Assembly (NCBI GenBank): GCA_022573975.1
Contig: JACZSY010000009.1
Span: forward strand, 1-36,238
Direction of reading: 5' to 3'
From: SAR324 cluster bacterium
Lineage (GTDB): Bacteria > SAR324 > JACQKK01
DNA length: 36,238 nt
The position numbers were made by a program, and so were the translations under genes. The notes beneath the pieces are model-generated. The model made no database searches and was not told where the DNA came from. It worked only from the letters and a program-made list of their open reading frames with translations. Of the stretch, positions 25,348 to 33,634 are shown one piece after another. Every line of letters starts with the position of its first letter. Positions within the stretch are counted from its first letter, which is position 1.

Positions 25348-26226
25348 ATGCCCGACGTCCTGCAGCATGTTTCCGATTTCCCGAAAACCGCCCGCCTGTC
25401 GGAACGGGTGCATCGGATTTTGGGCATGAACCCCTCGCCTTTCACCGGCCCCGGCACCAACACCTACCTGGTGGGGATGAACTCCCGCTTTCCGGTGTTG
25501 ATCGACACCGGAATCGGCAAGCCCGAATGGCGCGAATTGCTGGAAGGCCACCTGGCCCAATGCGGATCGCCACGGGTGACCCGCTGCCTGATGACCCACG
25601 CCCATCCCGACCACATCGGCGGCGCCGGCGACCTGCGGAAACTGTTTCCCCAGATCGAGTTTTACAAGTATCCCTGGCCCGAGGTGGACGGAGGCAACGG
25701 CCTGGAGGCCGCTCCCATCTCTGACGGCGACGTGTTCTGGGAGGGTGAGGATTTCATGCTGAAGGCGGTGCATTCTCCCGGACACGCCCCAGACCATATC
25801 TGCTTTCACCTGGTGGACGCGGAAGAGGACGCCCTGTTCACCGGGGACGTGGTGCTGGGCGTGGGCACCACGGTCATCCCGCGCGCCGGGGGCGATCTGG
25901 CGGCCTACCTGGACACCTTGCGCCGGCTGTTGGAATTGAACGTGAAGCGCATTTATCCCGGCCATGGCCCGGTGATCGACAATCCGCGAGAGAAAATCGA
26001 GTTTTACCTGAGCCATCGCCTGGAGCGCGAGCGGCAGATCCTGACCGAGTTGGAAGGCGGCCGAAACACCGTCGTGGCCATCGTCAAGTCGATCTACCGG
26101 GAATACCCGGAAAACCTCCATGCCGCCGCCGGACAGTCGGTCGGCGCGCATCTGGACAAACTGGAAAATGAAGGGCGTGTCACCCGGACACAGGACGATC
26201 CGCCCATTTTTTCCCTCAAGACCTAA
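25348..26226 (+). CDS. MBL-fold metallo-hydrolase (LACTB2/glyoxalase II-like)
   Basis: This is a 292-residue metallo-beta-lactamase-fold protein. The dizinc motif THAHPDHIGG is at residues 83-92 (H84, H86, D88, H89). Further ligands are in HSPGHAPDHICFHL and FTGDVVLGVGTTVIP, and a C-terminal PGHGPVIDNPREKIEFYL. The helical tail (HRLERERQILTELEGG... to VTRTQDDPPIFSLK) matches the C-terminal winged-helix-like extension of LACTB2-type proteins, whose members act as ribonucleases or thioester hydrolases. The start MPDVLQHV has AGGAGA 9 bases upstream. Substrate is not assignable. Confidence 0.88.
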   Translation: MPDVLQHVSDFPKTARLSERVHRILGMNPSPFTGPGTNTYLVGMNSRFPVLIDTGIGKPEWRELLEGHLAQCGSPRVTRCLMTHAHPDHIGGAGDLRKLFPQIEFYKYPWPEVDGGNGLEAAPISDGDVFWEGEDFMLKAVHSPGHAPDHICFHLVDAEEDALFTGDVVLGVGTTVIPRAGGDLAAYLDTLRRLLELNVKRIYPGHGPVIDNPREKIEFYLSHRLERERQILTELEGGRNTVVAIVKSIYREYPENLHAAAGQSVGAHLDKLENEGRVTRTQDDPPIFSLKT

Positions 26227-26331
26227 AATCATAGCGGGCCGGAAAAATTGCTCTGGCCCCTGCTTCATTTTCAGCGGCCGGTTTTCCCTGGCCCCATGGC
26301 ATTACGCCACCTCTGTAATTGATCGGCCCCC

Positions 26332-28170
26332 ATGAGCGAATCCACGGCAGTGAACACTCCATCCTCCAGCGCCGACGGGGTGAAGTGGGATTTGGGAGAC
26401 CTGTACACCGAACCGGCGGGGCCCGGCATCGAAAAGGACCAAAGCGGAGCCGAGGAAGAAGCAGTCCGGTTTTCCGAACGCTACCGGGGAAAAATAGGCG
26501 GCCTCTCTCCGGAGCAACTGGCGGCGGCGATGGCGCAATGGGAAGCCATCTCTGAACAGGGCGCCCGGCCGCTGATTCATGCGCAGCTGCGCTTCGCGGC
26601 GGACACGGCGGGCGCCGGACTGGGCGCCACCTTCCAACGGGCCAAGGAACGCCACACGGCGGTGATGGAACAGTTGATTTTCGTGGAGCTGGAATGGCAG
26701 GCGGTGCCCGAAGCGCGCGCCCGGGAGTCGATGGACCACCCGGCGCTGTCGGGCTACCGGCATATGCTGGAAAAAATCCGCCGGGAGACCCCCTACACCC
26801 TCAGCGAACCCGAAGAAAAGCTGCTGGCGGTCAAGAACAACACCGGGAGGAGCGCCTTCATGCGCCTGTTTGACGAACAGGTGAGCGGACTGCGGTGTTC
26901 TTTCGCACCCCCCGATGCGCCGGCCAGGGAAGTGTCGCTGGAGGAAGCCCTGGCCGAATTGTACGGGCCACACCGCGAAAGGCGCATCGCCGCCGCCCGG
27001 GCCGTCACCGAAACGCTGCGCCCCAACCTGCGCATGCTGGCCTATATTCTCAACACCCTGGCCCAGGACCATGCCGACAACGACCGGTTGCGCCAGCGGC
27101 CCCACATGATGCTGGCCCGCAACCTCTCCAACGAGATCACCCAGCCCGGGGTGGACGCCCTGCTGGAAGCCTGCGGCCGGGGAAACGCCCTGGTGGCCCG
27201 CTACTACCACCTCAAGCGGCGCCTGCTGGGGCTGGAATCGTTGTACGACTATGACCGCTATGCGCCGGTTTTCACGGACCTTCCCTCCTCTACTTTCGCC
27301 GAGGCCCAGCAGACCGTGCTGGAGGCCTACCAGGACTTTTCCCCTGAAATGGCGGATATCGCCGGTCGATTTTTCAAGGGGAACTGGATCGATGCGGAAC
27401 TGCGCACGGGGAAAAGCGGCGGGGCCTTCTCCGCCGGTACGATCCCCAGCGCCCATCCGTACATCATGCTCAATTACACCGATACCATGCGCGACGTGAT
27501 GACGCTGGCCCACGAGTTGGGCCATGGGGTGCATCAGTATTTATCCCGTGCCAGGGGCTTTTTTCAGATGGACACCCCCCTCACCACCGCCGAGACCGCA
27601 TCGGTGTTCGGAGAGATGCTGGTTTTCAAAAAACTGATGGCCACACAAAGCGATCCCAAGGCGCGGTTGGGGCTGATCTGCGGCAAGCTGGAGGGCATTT
27701 TCGCCACGGTGTTCCGCCAGGCCGCCATGACCCGCTTCGAGCAGAAAGTGCACACCGCCCGCAGGGAACAGGGCGAGTTGGAACCGGCGGCCATCGGGGC
27801 GTTGTGGATGGAGGTCAACCGGCCCATGTTCGGGGATGCGCTGGAATTGACCGGGGACTACGCGGACTGGTGGGCCTACATCCCGCATTTCATCCACAGC
27901 CCGTTTTATTGCTATGCCTACAGCTTTGGGGAATTGCTGGTGCTGGCCCTGTTCGGCCGCTACGAGCAGGAGGGAAAAGCCTTCGTGCCGCGCTACCTGG
28001 AACTGTTGTCGGCCGGCGGCTCCCAATCCCCAGCGGCCCTGCTGTCCCGGCTGGGAATGGACATCGAGCACCCCGGCTTTTGGAATCAGGGCATCGCGTT
28101 GATCGAGGAAATGGTGGCCACCGCGGAATCCCTGGCGGAAGATTTCCAAGGAGCGCAGGCGGCCGGCTGA
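26332..28170 (+). CDS. pepF: M3 family oligoendopeptidase (PepF-type)
   Basis: This is a 612-residue cytosolic zinc endopeptidase that cuts short peptides. The zinc site is LAHELGHGVHQYLS (H394, E395, H398), and the third ligand lies in TTAETASVFGEML about 25 residues on. The N-terminal part WDLGDLYTEPAGP is typical of the PepF branch. Later landmarks are GKLEGIFATVFRQAAMTRFE and a C-terminal FIHSPFYCYAYSFGELLVLAL with the substrate-binding Tyr/His cluster. Length matches PepF proteins (about 600). It is 105 bp after the MBL gene and in the same direction. Confidence 0.94.
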   Translation: MSESTAVNTPSSSADGVKWDLGDLYTEPAGPGIEKDQSGAEEEAVRFSERYRGKIGGLSPEQLAAAMAQWEAISEQGARPLIHAQLRFAADTAGAGLGATFQRAKERHTAVMEQLIFVELEWQAVPEARARESMDHPALSGYRHMLEKIRRETPYTLSEPEEKLLAVKNNTGRSAFMRLFDEQVSGLRCSFAPPDAPAREVSLEEALAELYGPHRERRIAAARAVTETLRPNLRMLAYILNTLAQDHADNDRLRQRPHMMLARNLSNEITQPGVDALLEACGRGNALVARYYHLKRRLLGLESLYDYDRYAPVFTDLPSSTFAEAQQTVLEAYQDFSPEMADIAGRFFKGNWIDAELRTGKSGGAFSAGTIPSAHPYIMLNYTDTMRDVMTLAHELGHGVHQYLSRARGFFQMDTPLTTAETASVFGEMLVFKKLMATQSDPKARLGLICGKLEGIFATVFRQAAMTRFEQKVHTARREQGELEPAAIGALWMEVNRPMFGDALELTGDYADWWAYIPHFIHSPFYCYAYSFGELLVLALFGRYEQEGKAFVPRYLELLSAGGSQSPAALLSRLGMDIEHPGFWNQGIALIEEMVATAESLAEDFQGAQAAG

Positions 28171-28243
28171 CCCCTCCCTTGCCTCAACTGGAAAATTCCG
28201 AAAAAATGGGGTCGAACATTAATGATGGAAAAAACAGTGTTGC

Positions 28244-28311
28244 GTATGATTCTGAAAAGCCCGTGATTTTGAAAAACGTATGATTCTGAAAAACCCATGA
28301 TCTTTCAATCC
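28244..28311. repeat. 34-bp direct repeat spanning the folP start
   Basis: Two adjacent copies begin GTATGATTCTGAAAAGCCC (28244) and GTATGATTCTGAAAAACCC (28278). Each is followed by a (G/A)TGAT word; in the second copy this is the folP ATG, in the first it is GTG. The second half of each copy is more diverged. Confidence 0.8.
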
Positions 28312-29220
28312 CCCCCTTATGGCGGCAGGCGTCCCGGCGCCACCCCGGCGGCGATCACGCCGGAGGTTCCCTGGCAGGTCGGCGCGGGCCGCTGGGATTT
28401 CTCCCGTCCCCTCATCATGGGCGTGCTCAACGTCACCCCGGACTCCTTCTCGGACGGCGGCGCCTACCTGGAACCGGAGCGGGCCCTGTCCCGCGCCAAA
28501 ACCCTGTGGGCCGAAGGCGCGCATCTGATCGACCTGGGCGGGGCTTCCTCGCATCCCCTGGCTGCTCCCGTGGCCGCGGAGGAGGAATTGGCGCGTATCG
28601 CGCCGGTGCTGGAACGGCTGATGGCCGAGGTGCCCCTGCCTGTTTCCGTGGACACCCAGAACCCCCGCGTGGCCGAAGCCGCCCTGGGGATGGGCGCCCA
28701 TCTGATCAACGACGTGAGCGGAATGATCGATCCGGCCATGCCCCGGCTGGCGGGAAACCACGGCGTGCCGCTGGTGATCACCTACAACAACCTGACCGTG
28801 CCCAAGGAAGCCAGCGGCCTGTCCTTCATCTCGGACATGCTGGCCTTCTTCGACGAGAGGATCGACGAGGCCGAAGGGGCGGGCGCGACCCGCATCCTCC
28901 TCGATCCGGGGTATGGATTCGGCAAGACCCTGGAGGAAAACCTGACCGTGCTGCGCTCCCTGCCCCTGCTGCGGCGCTTCAACCGTCCGCTGCTGATTTG
29001 CACCTCCCGCAAGGGTTCCCTGGGGCGGCTGGTGGGGGAAGCGGTGCCGAAAGAGCGGCTGGGCGCCTCGGTGGCCAGCAGCCTCTATGCGGCCCAACAG
29101 GGCGCGCAGATGATCCGGGTGCACGATGTCAAGGCGTTCCGGCAGGCGCTGGACATATGGCGGGCCATCCACGCGGTGGCCGGGGAGGATGAAGCGGATG
29201 GAACGTCCGGCCCGCGCTGA
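28297..29220 (+). CDS. folP: Dihydropteroate synthase
   Basis: This is a 307-residue TIM-barrel enzyme that joins p-aminobenzoate and dihydropterin pyrophosphate in folate synthesis. Signatures are MGVLNVTPDSFSDGG (near residue 46-60), LIDLGGASSHPLAAPV (the family's usual GGESTRPG loop is altered to GGASSHPL), PVSVDTQNPRVAEAAL, INDVSGMIDPAM, ILLDPGYGFGKTLEENL, and the final IRVHDVKAFRQAL. The altered loop, where Arg is replaced by His, is unusual and normally contacts substrate. A shorter start would remove the Pro-rich N-terminus, but the ATG at 28297 lies in the repeat and is plausible. No folate-pathway neighbour is present, although folP often lies near ftsH/glmM. Confidence 0.9.
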   Translation: MIFQSPPYGGRRPGATPAAITPEVPWQVGAGRWDFSRPLIMGVLNVTPDSFSDGGAYLEPERALSRAKTLWAEGAHLIDLGGASSHPLAAPVAAEEELARIAPVLERLMAEVPLPVSVDTQNPRVAEAALGMGAHLINDVSGMIDPAMPRLAGNHGVPLVITYNNLTVPKEASGLSFISDMLAFFDERIDEAEGAGATRILLDPGYGFGKTLEENLTVLRSLPLLRRFNRPLLICTSRKGSLGRLVGEAVPKERLGASVASSLYAAQQGAQMIRVHDVKAFRQALDIWRAIHAVAGEDEADGTSGPR

Positions 29221-29421
29221 AATCCGATGGCGTTTGGTCATTTGGCCGCCAAGCGCCTTGACGGGAACCTTTGCGGTTCGCGGTTAAAATCTGCGTAATC
29301 TGCGTAATCCGTGGATTAAAGCTGTTGCGGTTCCCCCCTTTGATCTGCCCGGGGATGAGAAGATTTTCGCGAAGGTCCTGCTTTTGGAAGCCGGCCGGCG
29401 ATCTCCGATTGGTTCAGCCAA
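29221..29421. other. Intergenic region with a copy of the dispersed repeat
   Basis: It separates convergent genes. At about 29286-29319 it holds AAAATCTGCGTAATCTGCG followed by TAATCCGTGGATT, a member of the family seen at 240, 15825 and 16358. The preceding GCGGTTCGCGGTT resembles words in the 1-330 tract. No gene is seen. Confidence 0.7.
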
Positions 29422-30078
29422 TCACTCGGTCAAAACCGCCCGCCCTTCCCGCACGAGGGCGTCGAAGCGCGCCTCCAGCCCATGGTGGGTGCCCCGCAGC
29501 CGGTTCACCACGGCCTCACCCCAATCGAGATATTCCCGCTTGCGTTCATCGTCCCAGTGGGGCGGATGGTGGATCATGTCGCCGATGTTGGCGATCAGGT
29601 CCGACAGCTTGAGCAGGCGGGCCTCGCGGCTTTTCCCGGCGATATTGCTGACCGTCTGGGATTTCCGCTCCTCGCGGCGCAGGTTTCCGTCGTCGGTGAC
29701 CTCCATCACGATCCGGGTCACCCGCTCCCCGAACGCCTCCACCAGTTCCGCTTCGGTGGTGCCGGTGTCCTCCACCACGTCGTGAAGGATGGCGGCCATC
29801 AGCAATTCCACGTCGCTCCCCAGCCCCAGGGCGGCCAGTTGTTCGGCCACTGTGATGGGGTGATTGATGTAGGGCGCGGCGGTGGCGCCCTTGCGGCGAT
29901 GGTCGCGGTGTTTTTCCGCGGCGAAGCGCAGGGCCTGCAACAGACCGGACACGCCGGCCCCTGAAACGAGATCACCTGAAACTGCATCGCCTGAACCCGC
30001 TGTGCCTGAAACACCGGCGCCTGAACCTGCTGTGCCTGAACCTGCATCGCCGGAAAAGCCCCCGCCGGATGCGGTCAT
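29422..30078 (-). CDS. HD-domain protein, MESH1-type small alarmone (ppGpp) hydrolase-like
   Basis: This is a 218-residue HD protein. The catalytic domain (about 46-218) begins LLQALRFAAEKHRDHRRKGA (metal His57), then PYINHPITVAEQLA with His73, and AAILHDVVEDTGTTEAEL with the HD pair at H99-D100 and the adjacent ED. KLSDLIANIGDM supplies the last Asp. This order matches the hydrolase domain of SpoT and the small stand-alone MESH1 family, which removes the 3' diphosphate of (p)ppGpp; substrate in this bacterium is inferred. Residues about 8-45 are a pentapeptide repeat ((V/G)SG-x-x, seven or eight copies), absent from typical family members. The start overlaps the preceding glycosyltransferase stop (ATGA), so the genes are coupled. 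Confidence 0.85.
   Translation of the reverse strand: MTASGGGFSGDAGSGTAGSGAGVSGTAGSGDAVSGDLVSGAGVSGLLQALRFAAEKHRDHRRKGATAAPYINHPITVAEQLAALGLGSDVELLMAAILHDVVEDTGTTEAELVEAFGERVTRIVMEVTDDGNLRREERKSQTVSNIAGKSREARLLKLSDLIANIGDMIHHPPHWDDERKREYLDWGEAVVNRLRGTHHGLEARFDALVREGRAVLTE
29960..30051. repeat. 15-bp in-frame tandem repeat at the start of the HD-protein gene
   Basis: Six units of CCTGAA plus nine variable bases follow each other on the plus strand (e.g. CCTGAACCTGCTGTG, CCTGAAACACCGGCG). They encode the SG-rich pentapeptide repeat near the N-terminus of the HD protein. Confidence 0.88.
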
Positions 30079-30920
30079 TGGGACTGGCCCTCCTTGGGTT
30101 CCGTGGGCTTTGAAGAAGACGCCGCTTCGGTGTTCACCGCCTCCCCGGTGGCGGCTGCCTGCTGGCGGAACAGGGCGCAGAATTTGAGGAAGCGCACCTG
30201 GTTTTCCAACCCGTCGAAGATGGCCACGGTGAGGCCGGGCCATCCATCCCGGAAGCCCCCTTTGAGGAAGTAGCGGCGGACAAAACGGCTGGAAGGCGTC
30301 CAAAACAAATAGCGCAAAGCCATGCCCGGCCCGGGCCGTTTGCCTTCGGCCAGCATGATATCGGCGTTGAAGGAAGAGTAAAAATCCAGCTTCTTCATCA
30401 CTTCGGCGGTGGTGGGATTGGTGTAGTGCTCCATGGCCTCCGCGAACGATCCGATTTCGCCATCCACCTCCAGCTTTTCATGCACATGCTTGCAGGGAAA
30501 CCGGGCCCGCCCCTGGCGGAACAACCGCAGCTGGGTGTCGGGATACTGGCCCCCATGGCGCAGCCAAGCGCCCAGGTAGAAATTTCGGCGGGGCAGGCTG
30601 AAGGCGTTCTGGGGCGGATTGGAGGCGATCGCCGCGCGGATTTCCTCGCCCAGGGCGGGTGGGATCACCTCATCGGGGTCCAGGTAGAACACCCAGTCGG
30701 CCGTGGTCTGCCCGATGCCGAAGGTCTTGTTGACGTTGAGGTTGGCCAGGTTCGGGCGGGCGAAGACCCGCCCGGTGAACCGCCGGGCCACCTCCGCCGA
30801 GCCGTCGCTGCTTTCGCAATCCACATAGACCACCTCGTCGGCCCAGCGGATGCTTTCCAGGCAGCGGGGCAGGTTGTGAGCCTCGTTGTGGCCGATCAGG
30901 CTGAAGGCGATGCTGGTCAT
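30075..30920 (-). CDS. Family 2 glycosyltransferase (LPS core type)
   Basis: This is a 281-residue GT-A-fold glycosyltransferase. The N-terminus SIAFSLIGHNEAHNLPRCLE, VYVDCESSDGSAEVAR and FYLDPDEVIPP (D81-x-D83, metal-nucleotide site) are characteristic of the family branch that includes WaaE/KdtX-like LPS core enzymes. LPRRNFYLGAWLRHGGQYPD and LFRQGRARFPCKHVHEKLEV complete it. The C-terminal part has basic and hydrophobic segments for membrane association. Its neighbours, a heptosyltransferase and a small hydrolase, suggest LPS or surface glycan assembly. The acceptor is not known. The start MTSIAFSL fits the fold. Confidence 0.9.
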   Translation of the reverse strand: MTSIAFSLIGHNEAHNLPRCLESIRWADEVVYVDCESSDGSAEVARRFTGRVFARPNLANLNVNKTFGIGQTTADWVFYLDPDEVIPPALGEEIRAAIASNPPQNAFSLPRRNFYLGAWLRHGGQYPDTQLRLFRQGRARFPCKHVHEKLEVDGEIGSFAEAMEHYTNPTTAEVMKKLDFYSSFNADIMLAEGKRPGPGMALRYLFWTPSSRFVRRYFLKGGFRDGWPGLTVAIFDGLENQVRFLKFCALFRQQAAATGEAVNTEAASSSKPTEPKEGQSQ

Positions 30921-30973
30921 TGGATTACCATAATACGGATCGCCGCGGGGGCCAATGGGGGATGGAGACCTCA

Positions 30974-31086
30974 CAGGGCAACCGCATTCTAAAAGCTAAA
31001 ATTAAACAACCCCTAAAGCTGCCAGGTGTCCAGAGGGCAACGCCCTTTGGCCGCCAGAGGCATTTTTTTAGAATGCGGTCACCCTG
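30974..31086. mobile_element. 113-bp MITE-like element with 21-bp inverted ends
   Basis: The left end (30974-30994) begins CAGGGCAACCGCATTC, and the reverse complement of the right end (31066-31086) begins CAGGGTGACCGCATTC. Both continue to a TAAAA, giving 19 of 21 matches. Inside is a smaller hairpin, GAGGGCAACGCCCTT. No coding capacity is present. A target-site duplication is not evident. It could instead be a bidirectional regulatory hairpin, so the mobile interpretation is tentative. It lies between the glycosyltransferase and heptosyltransferase genes. Confidence 0.5.
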
Positions 31087-31146
31087 ACAAATCTCATGGG
31101 AGCCTGAGAAAACTTTTCCGCTCCCCCAATCATCCCGGCTCCGGCT

Positions 31147-32244
31147 TCAACCGCCCTCCTCCCCACCCTCACCCCATGCCTCCATCGCCGCCAATGCCTG
31201 GGCAGCGCCGATGGAGGCCACGCAGTTGAAATGGGGACAGCGCTCCCCTTCGCAGGTCACGCAGCCTTTGGGAAATTCCGTGGCCAGCAGGTAGCGCCGG
31301 AAATCTTCCGGGGCGGCCGGATGGGGCAGGGTGCGCCAGCGCGTGGGGGCCGAGACGCGGTTCTGGGGGTAGAAGGCCACATGGGGGGTGCCGGTCAGCC
31401 CGGCCAGATGCAACGGCCCCGAGGAATTGCCGATGAACACCCGCGCGGCGGCGATCAGCGCCGTCAAATCGGGCAGCGGCAGGCCGATGTGGAGTTCCGC
31501 GCCCTGCACCGCTCCGAACCATTGCTCCAGCACCGGGCGGTCCGCCTCGTCCCCGACGATCCTCACGGCGAGGCCCTTGTCCAAAAACCGCCGCGCCAGG
31601 GTCACAAAGTTTTCCATCGGCCAGGCGAGCGCCGTGCCGCTCCTTTTATGGGGGTGGATCACGGCGAAGGGGTCCTTGAAATCCATCGGGGGCGGGGGGA
31701 GCGCCAATCTGGGTTGCCGGTAGACGGGTTCCAGGCCCAACAGGGGCAGGTAGCCCAGATTGAGCTGGTATTCCGGTTGGGAAGACGCCTTCCGGCTGGT
31801 CTTGAATCGGGCGTTGAAGCGCCAGAAAAACAGCCTCCGCGCCGGCCCCGCCCGCAACGGGATGCCCGCCCGCTTCACCAGCCTGGCCGTGGCCGCCTCC
31901 GCATAAACCACCAGGGCGGCATCGAATCCCTCCCCGCGCAATCGGGATGCCAGCCGGCGGGTTCCGGCTTTGCGGTCCCTGGGGGAAAACAGGCCCTGGT
32001 GGCGCTTGAGCAGAAAGCCATCGTCGGGGATGGCGGCGTCGATGTCCGGGAGCAAGGGGATCAGGGGCATCAGGGCCGTATGCACCAGCACGGTGACGTG
32101 ACAGCCGGGCCATTGGGCCTTCAGGGAGGCGACCAGGGGCAAGGTGAGAATGAAATCCCCCAACCCGTCGTTGCGGACAATCAACATGCGCGGGTGCTGC
32201 TTCTGCCGCAGGCGGAGGAGGGCCGCGCCCATTTCTGCGCTCAT
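31147..32244 (-). CDS. Glycosyltransferase family 9 (heptosyltransferase-like) protein
   Basis: This is a 365-residue GT-B-fold protein. MLIVRNDGLGDFILTLPLV near residues 20-38 and the C-terminal donor motif VFIGNSSGPLHLAGLTGTP are hallmarks of GT9 heptosyltransferases, which add heptose to the lipid A-inner core of LPS. The mid-part contains AVIHPHKRSGTALAWPMENF. Near the end is a Cys-containing segment (GCVTCEGERCPHFNCVASI), seen in some members and possibly metal-binding. Its start overlaps the alpha/beta hydrolase stop (ATGA). No experimental specificity can be inferred. Confidence 0.9.
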   Translation of the reverse strand: MSAEMGAALLRLRQKQHPRMLIVRNDGLGDFILTLPLVASLKAQWPGCHVTVLVHTALMPLIPLLPDIDAAIPDDGFLLKRHQGLFSPRDRKAGTRRLASRLRGEGFDAALVVYAEAATARLVKRAGIPLRAGPARRLFFWRFNARFKTSRKASSQPEYQLNLGYLPLLGLEPVYRQPRLALPPPPMDFKDPFAVIHPHKRSGTALAWPMENFVTLARRFLDKGLAVRIVGDEADRPVLEQWFGAVQGAELHIGLPLPDLTALIAAARVFIGNSSGPLHLAGLTGTPHVAFYPQNRVSAPTRWRTLPHPAAPEDFRRYLLATEFPKGCVTCEGERCPHFNCVASIGAAQALAAMEAWGEGGEEGG

Positions 32245-33137
32245 TTCCGCGCCTGTTGGGATTCCGAAGGCCGCCACCGGGATTCGGCCCAGCCCACCAC
32301 CTCGGACACCACTTCGCTCCAACGGGTCTCGTTGAACAACTCGTGGCGGAAGCCGGCAAACTCCTTCAGGGTTTTATCCTCGCAATCCACGCGCTGGAAA
32401 AAGCGCCGGATGGCGTCGGTATTGACCACCCGTTCCTCACCGCTACAGAGCATCAGCAGCGGAAAGGGCAATGAAAATTTGGCCCTTCGCACCCTCTGCA
32501 ACGCACGGCGCATGGCCAGGAAAAAACGCGCCGTGATGTGACTGAACCGCAACGGGTCCTGGCCATAGTCGTCCCAGATATCCTTGTTGGCGGTCAGGGC
32601 GTGGGGGCGCCGGAGTCTGGGAAAGCGAAAACCCGGCTTGACCCAACTCAGCAATTTAATGATCAGGGGATAGAAAAACGCCACCGGGCGTATCATGCCG
32701 AGGAAGGGGGAGGCCAGCACCAGGCCCTCCACCCGCGGAGCATCCGGCGAAGCCAGGCCATGGAGGGCGGCCAGGGCGCCGTTGCTGTGCGCCAGGATCA
32801 CCAGGGGCGAATCCTCATCCCGGAACGGCGCGACGCCTTCGCGCAACACGTGGGCCAGCCCCGCCGTGAGCACGTCGAAATCGCCCACGTCCCCCGGAGC
32901 GCCGCCGGATTGACCGTGATGGTAATGGTCGAACAGATAGGCGGAAATTCCCTGCTCGCGAAACGCCTGGGCCACGTGATGCCACCACCCGCTGTGCTCG
33001 GAGAAGCCATGGGAGATCAACAGGTGCAGCCAGGGATCGGACGCGGGATAGGGAAAAAAGGCCAGACGCCCGTGGGGGCCCTCCAGCCATGTTGGGCTGG
33101 GTGGGTTCCTGGACAGGCCGGGTGAGCTGGATTGCAT
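32241..33137 (-). CDS. Alpha/beta hydrolase (monoacylglycerol lipase/lysophospholipase-like)
   Basis: This is a 298-residue soluble hydrolase. HLLISHGFSEHSGWWHHVAQ gives the oxyanion-hole strand, and LFDHYHHGQSGG is typical of the serine-aminopeptidase-like (S33) branch. The nucleophile elbow is LAHSNGALAA with Ser118. CSGEERVVNTDAI holds the acid, and GFRHELFNE provides the catalytic His. Family members hydrolyse monoacylglycerol or lysophospholipids. Coupling to an LPS-type glycosyltransferase gene by overlap hints at an envelope lipid role, which is inference. The start is the first in-frame ATG. Confidence 0.88.
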   Translation of the reverse strand: MQSSSPGLSRNPPSPTWLEGPHGRLAFFPYPASDPWLHLLISHGFSEHSGWWHHVAQAFREQGISAYLFDHYHHGQSGGAPGDVGDFDVLTAGLAHVLREGVAPFRDEDSPLVILAHSNGALAALHGLASPDAPRVEGLVLASPFLGMIRPVAFFYPLIIKLLSWVKPGFRFPRLRRPHALTANKDIWDDYGQDPLRFSHITARFFLAMRRALQRVRRAKFSLPFPLLMLCSGEERVVNTDAIRRFFQRVDCEDKTLKEFAGFRHELFNETRWSEVVSEVVGWAESRWRPSESQQARK

Positions 33138-33209
33138 GGAGCCTGGAGATTCCTTGGCTTTACCTATTGGCTGCGGCGGACGGCCCTTGCAGGAGATCGA
33201 ACCGGGCGG

Positions 33210-33524
33210 TCAAACCGATGAGAGACGAACCTGATCGTAGGGCACGCTGAGGGGCAGGGAAAAAACGACCTGATCGTCTCCCGGGGGGCTGCCCAGTGCG
33301 TGAATGGAAATCGTGTCGTCATGGAGGGAGATGGCGATGCGGAGACCGGGCAGCACCGTGGCCAGTTCACACTCGAATATCTTCACGCCGCAGGCATCGA
33401 TTTCATCCACCCCTTGGGATCGGCCAATCACCTTCAGCAGGGACCCCTGGGCCTGCACCACGATGTCCCGGCCCTGGTGAACATTCAACCATTCGATGAC
33501 TTCCCCGCGATTTTCGAATCCCAT
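33210..33524 (-). CDS. Hypothetical protein
   Basis: This is a 104-residue soluble protein with no signal peptide, starting MGFENRGEVIEWLNVHQGRD. Alternating hydrophobic residues suggest a beta-rich fold (DIVVQAQGSLLKVIGRSQGV, LRIAISLHDDTISIHAL). No family is recognised. The ATG is preceded by GAGAGTGG. It is transcribed away from the cobalamin riboswitch, with a divergent promoter region at 33525-33670 that contains the AT-rich stretch CATATACCTTATACC. Confidence 0.65.
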   Translation of the reverse strand: MGFENRGEVIEWLNVHQGRDIVVQAQGSLLKVIGRSQGVDEIDACGVKIFECELATVLPGLRIAISLHDDTISIHALGSPPGDDQVVFSLPLSVPYDQVRLSSV

Positions 33525-33634
33525 TTTCCACTCTCAAGGAAGGCGCCCCGGCGCCCGGCCTGTGGGACAGGCTGGCAACCGGGGCGGCCGGTAAACATTG
33601 TTCAATGCTCCATATACCTTATACCATGGCTGGC

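Noticed and set aside
25195-26268. Extension of the minus-strand membrane protein frame upstream over the MBL gene
   Set aside because: The frame stays open, but the extra residues show no conserved features and lie antisense to a complete hydrolase. The Met at 25194 begins the first hydrophobic helix.
30974-31086. Simple terminator reading of the inverted repeat
   Set aside because: The 21-bp arms are separated by about 70 bp and end without the expected T-run geometry, so an element with inverted ends fits better.
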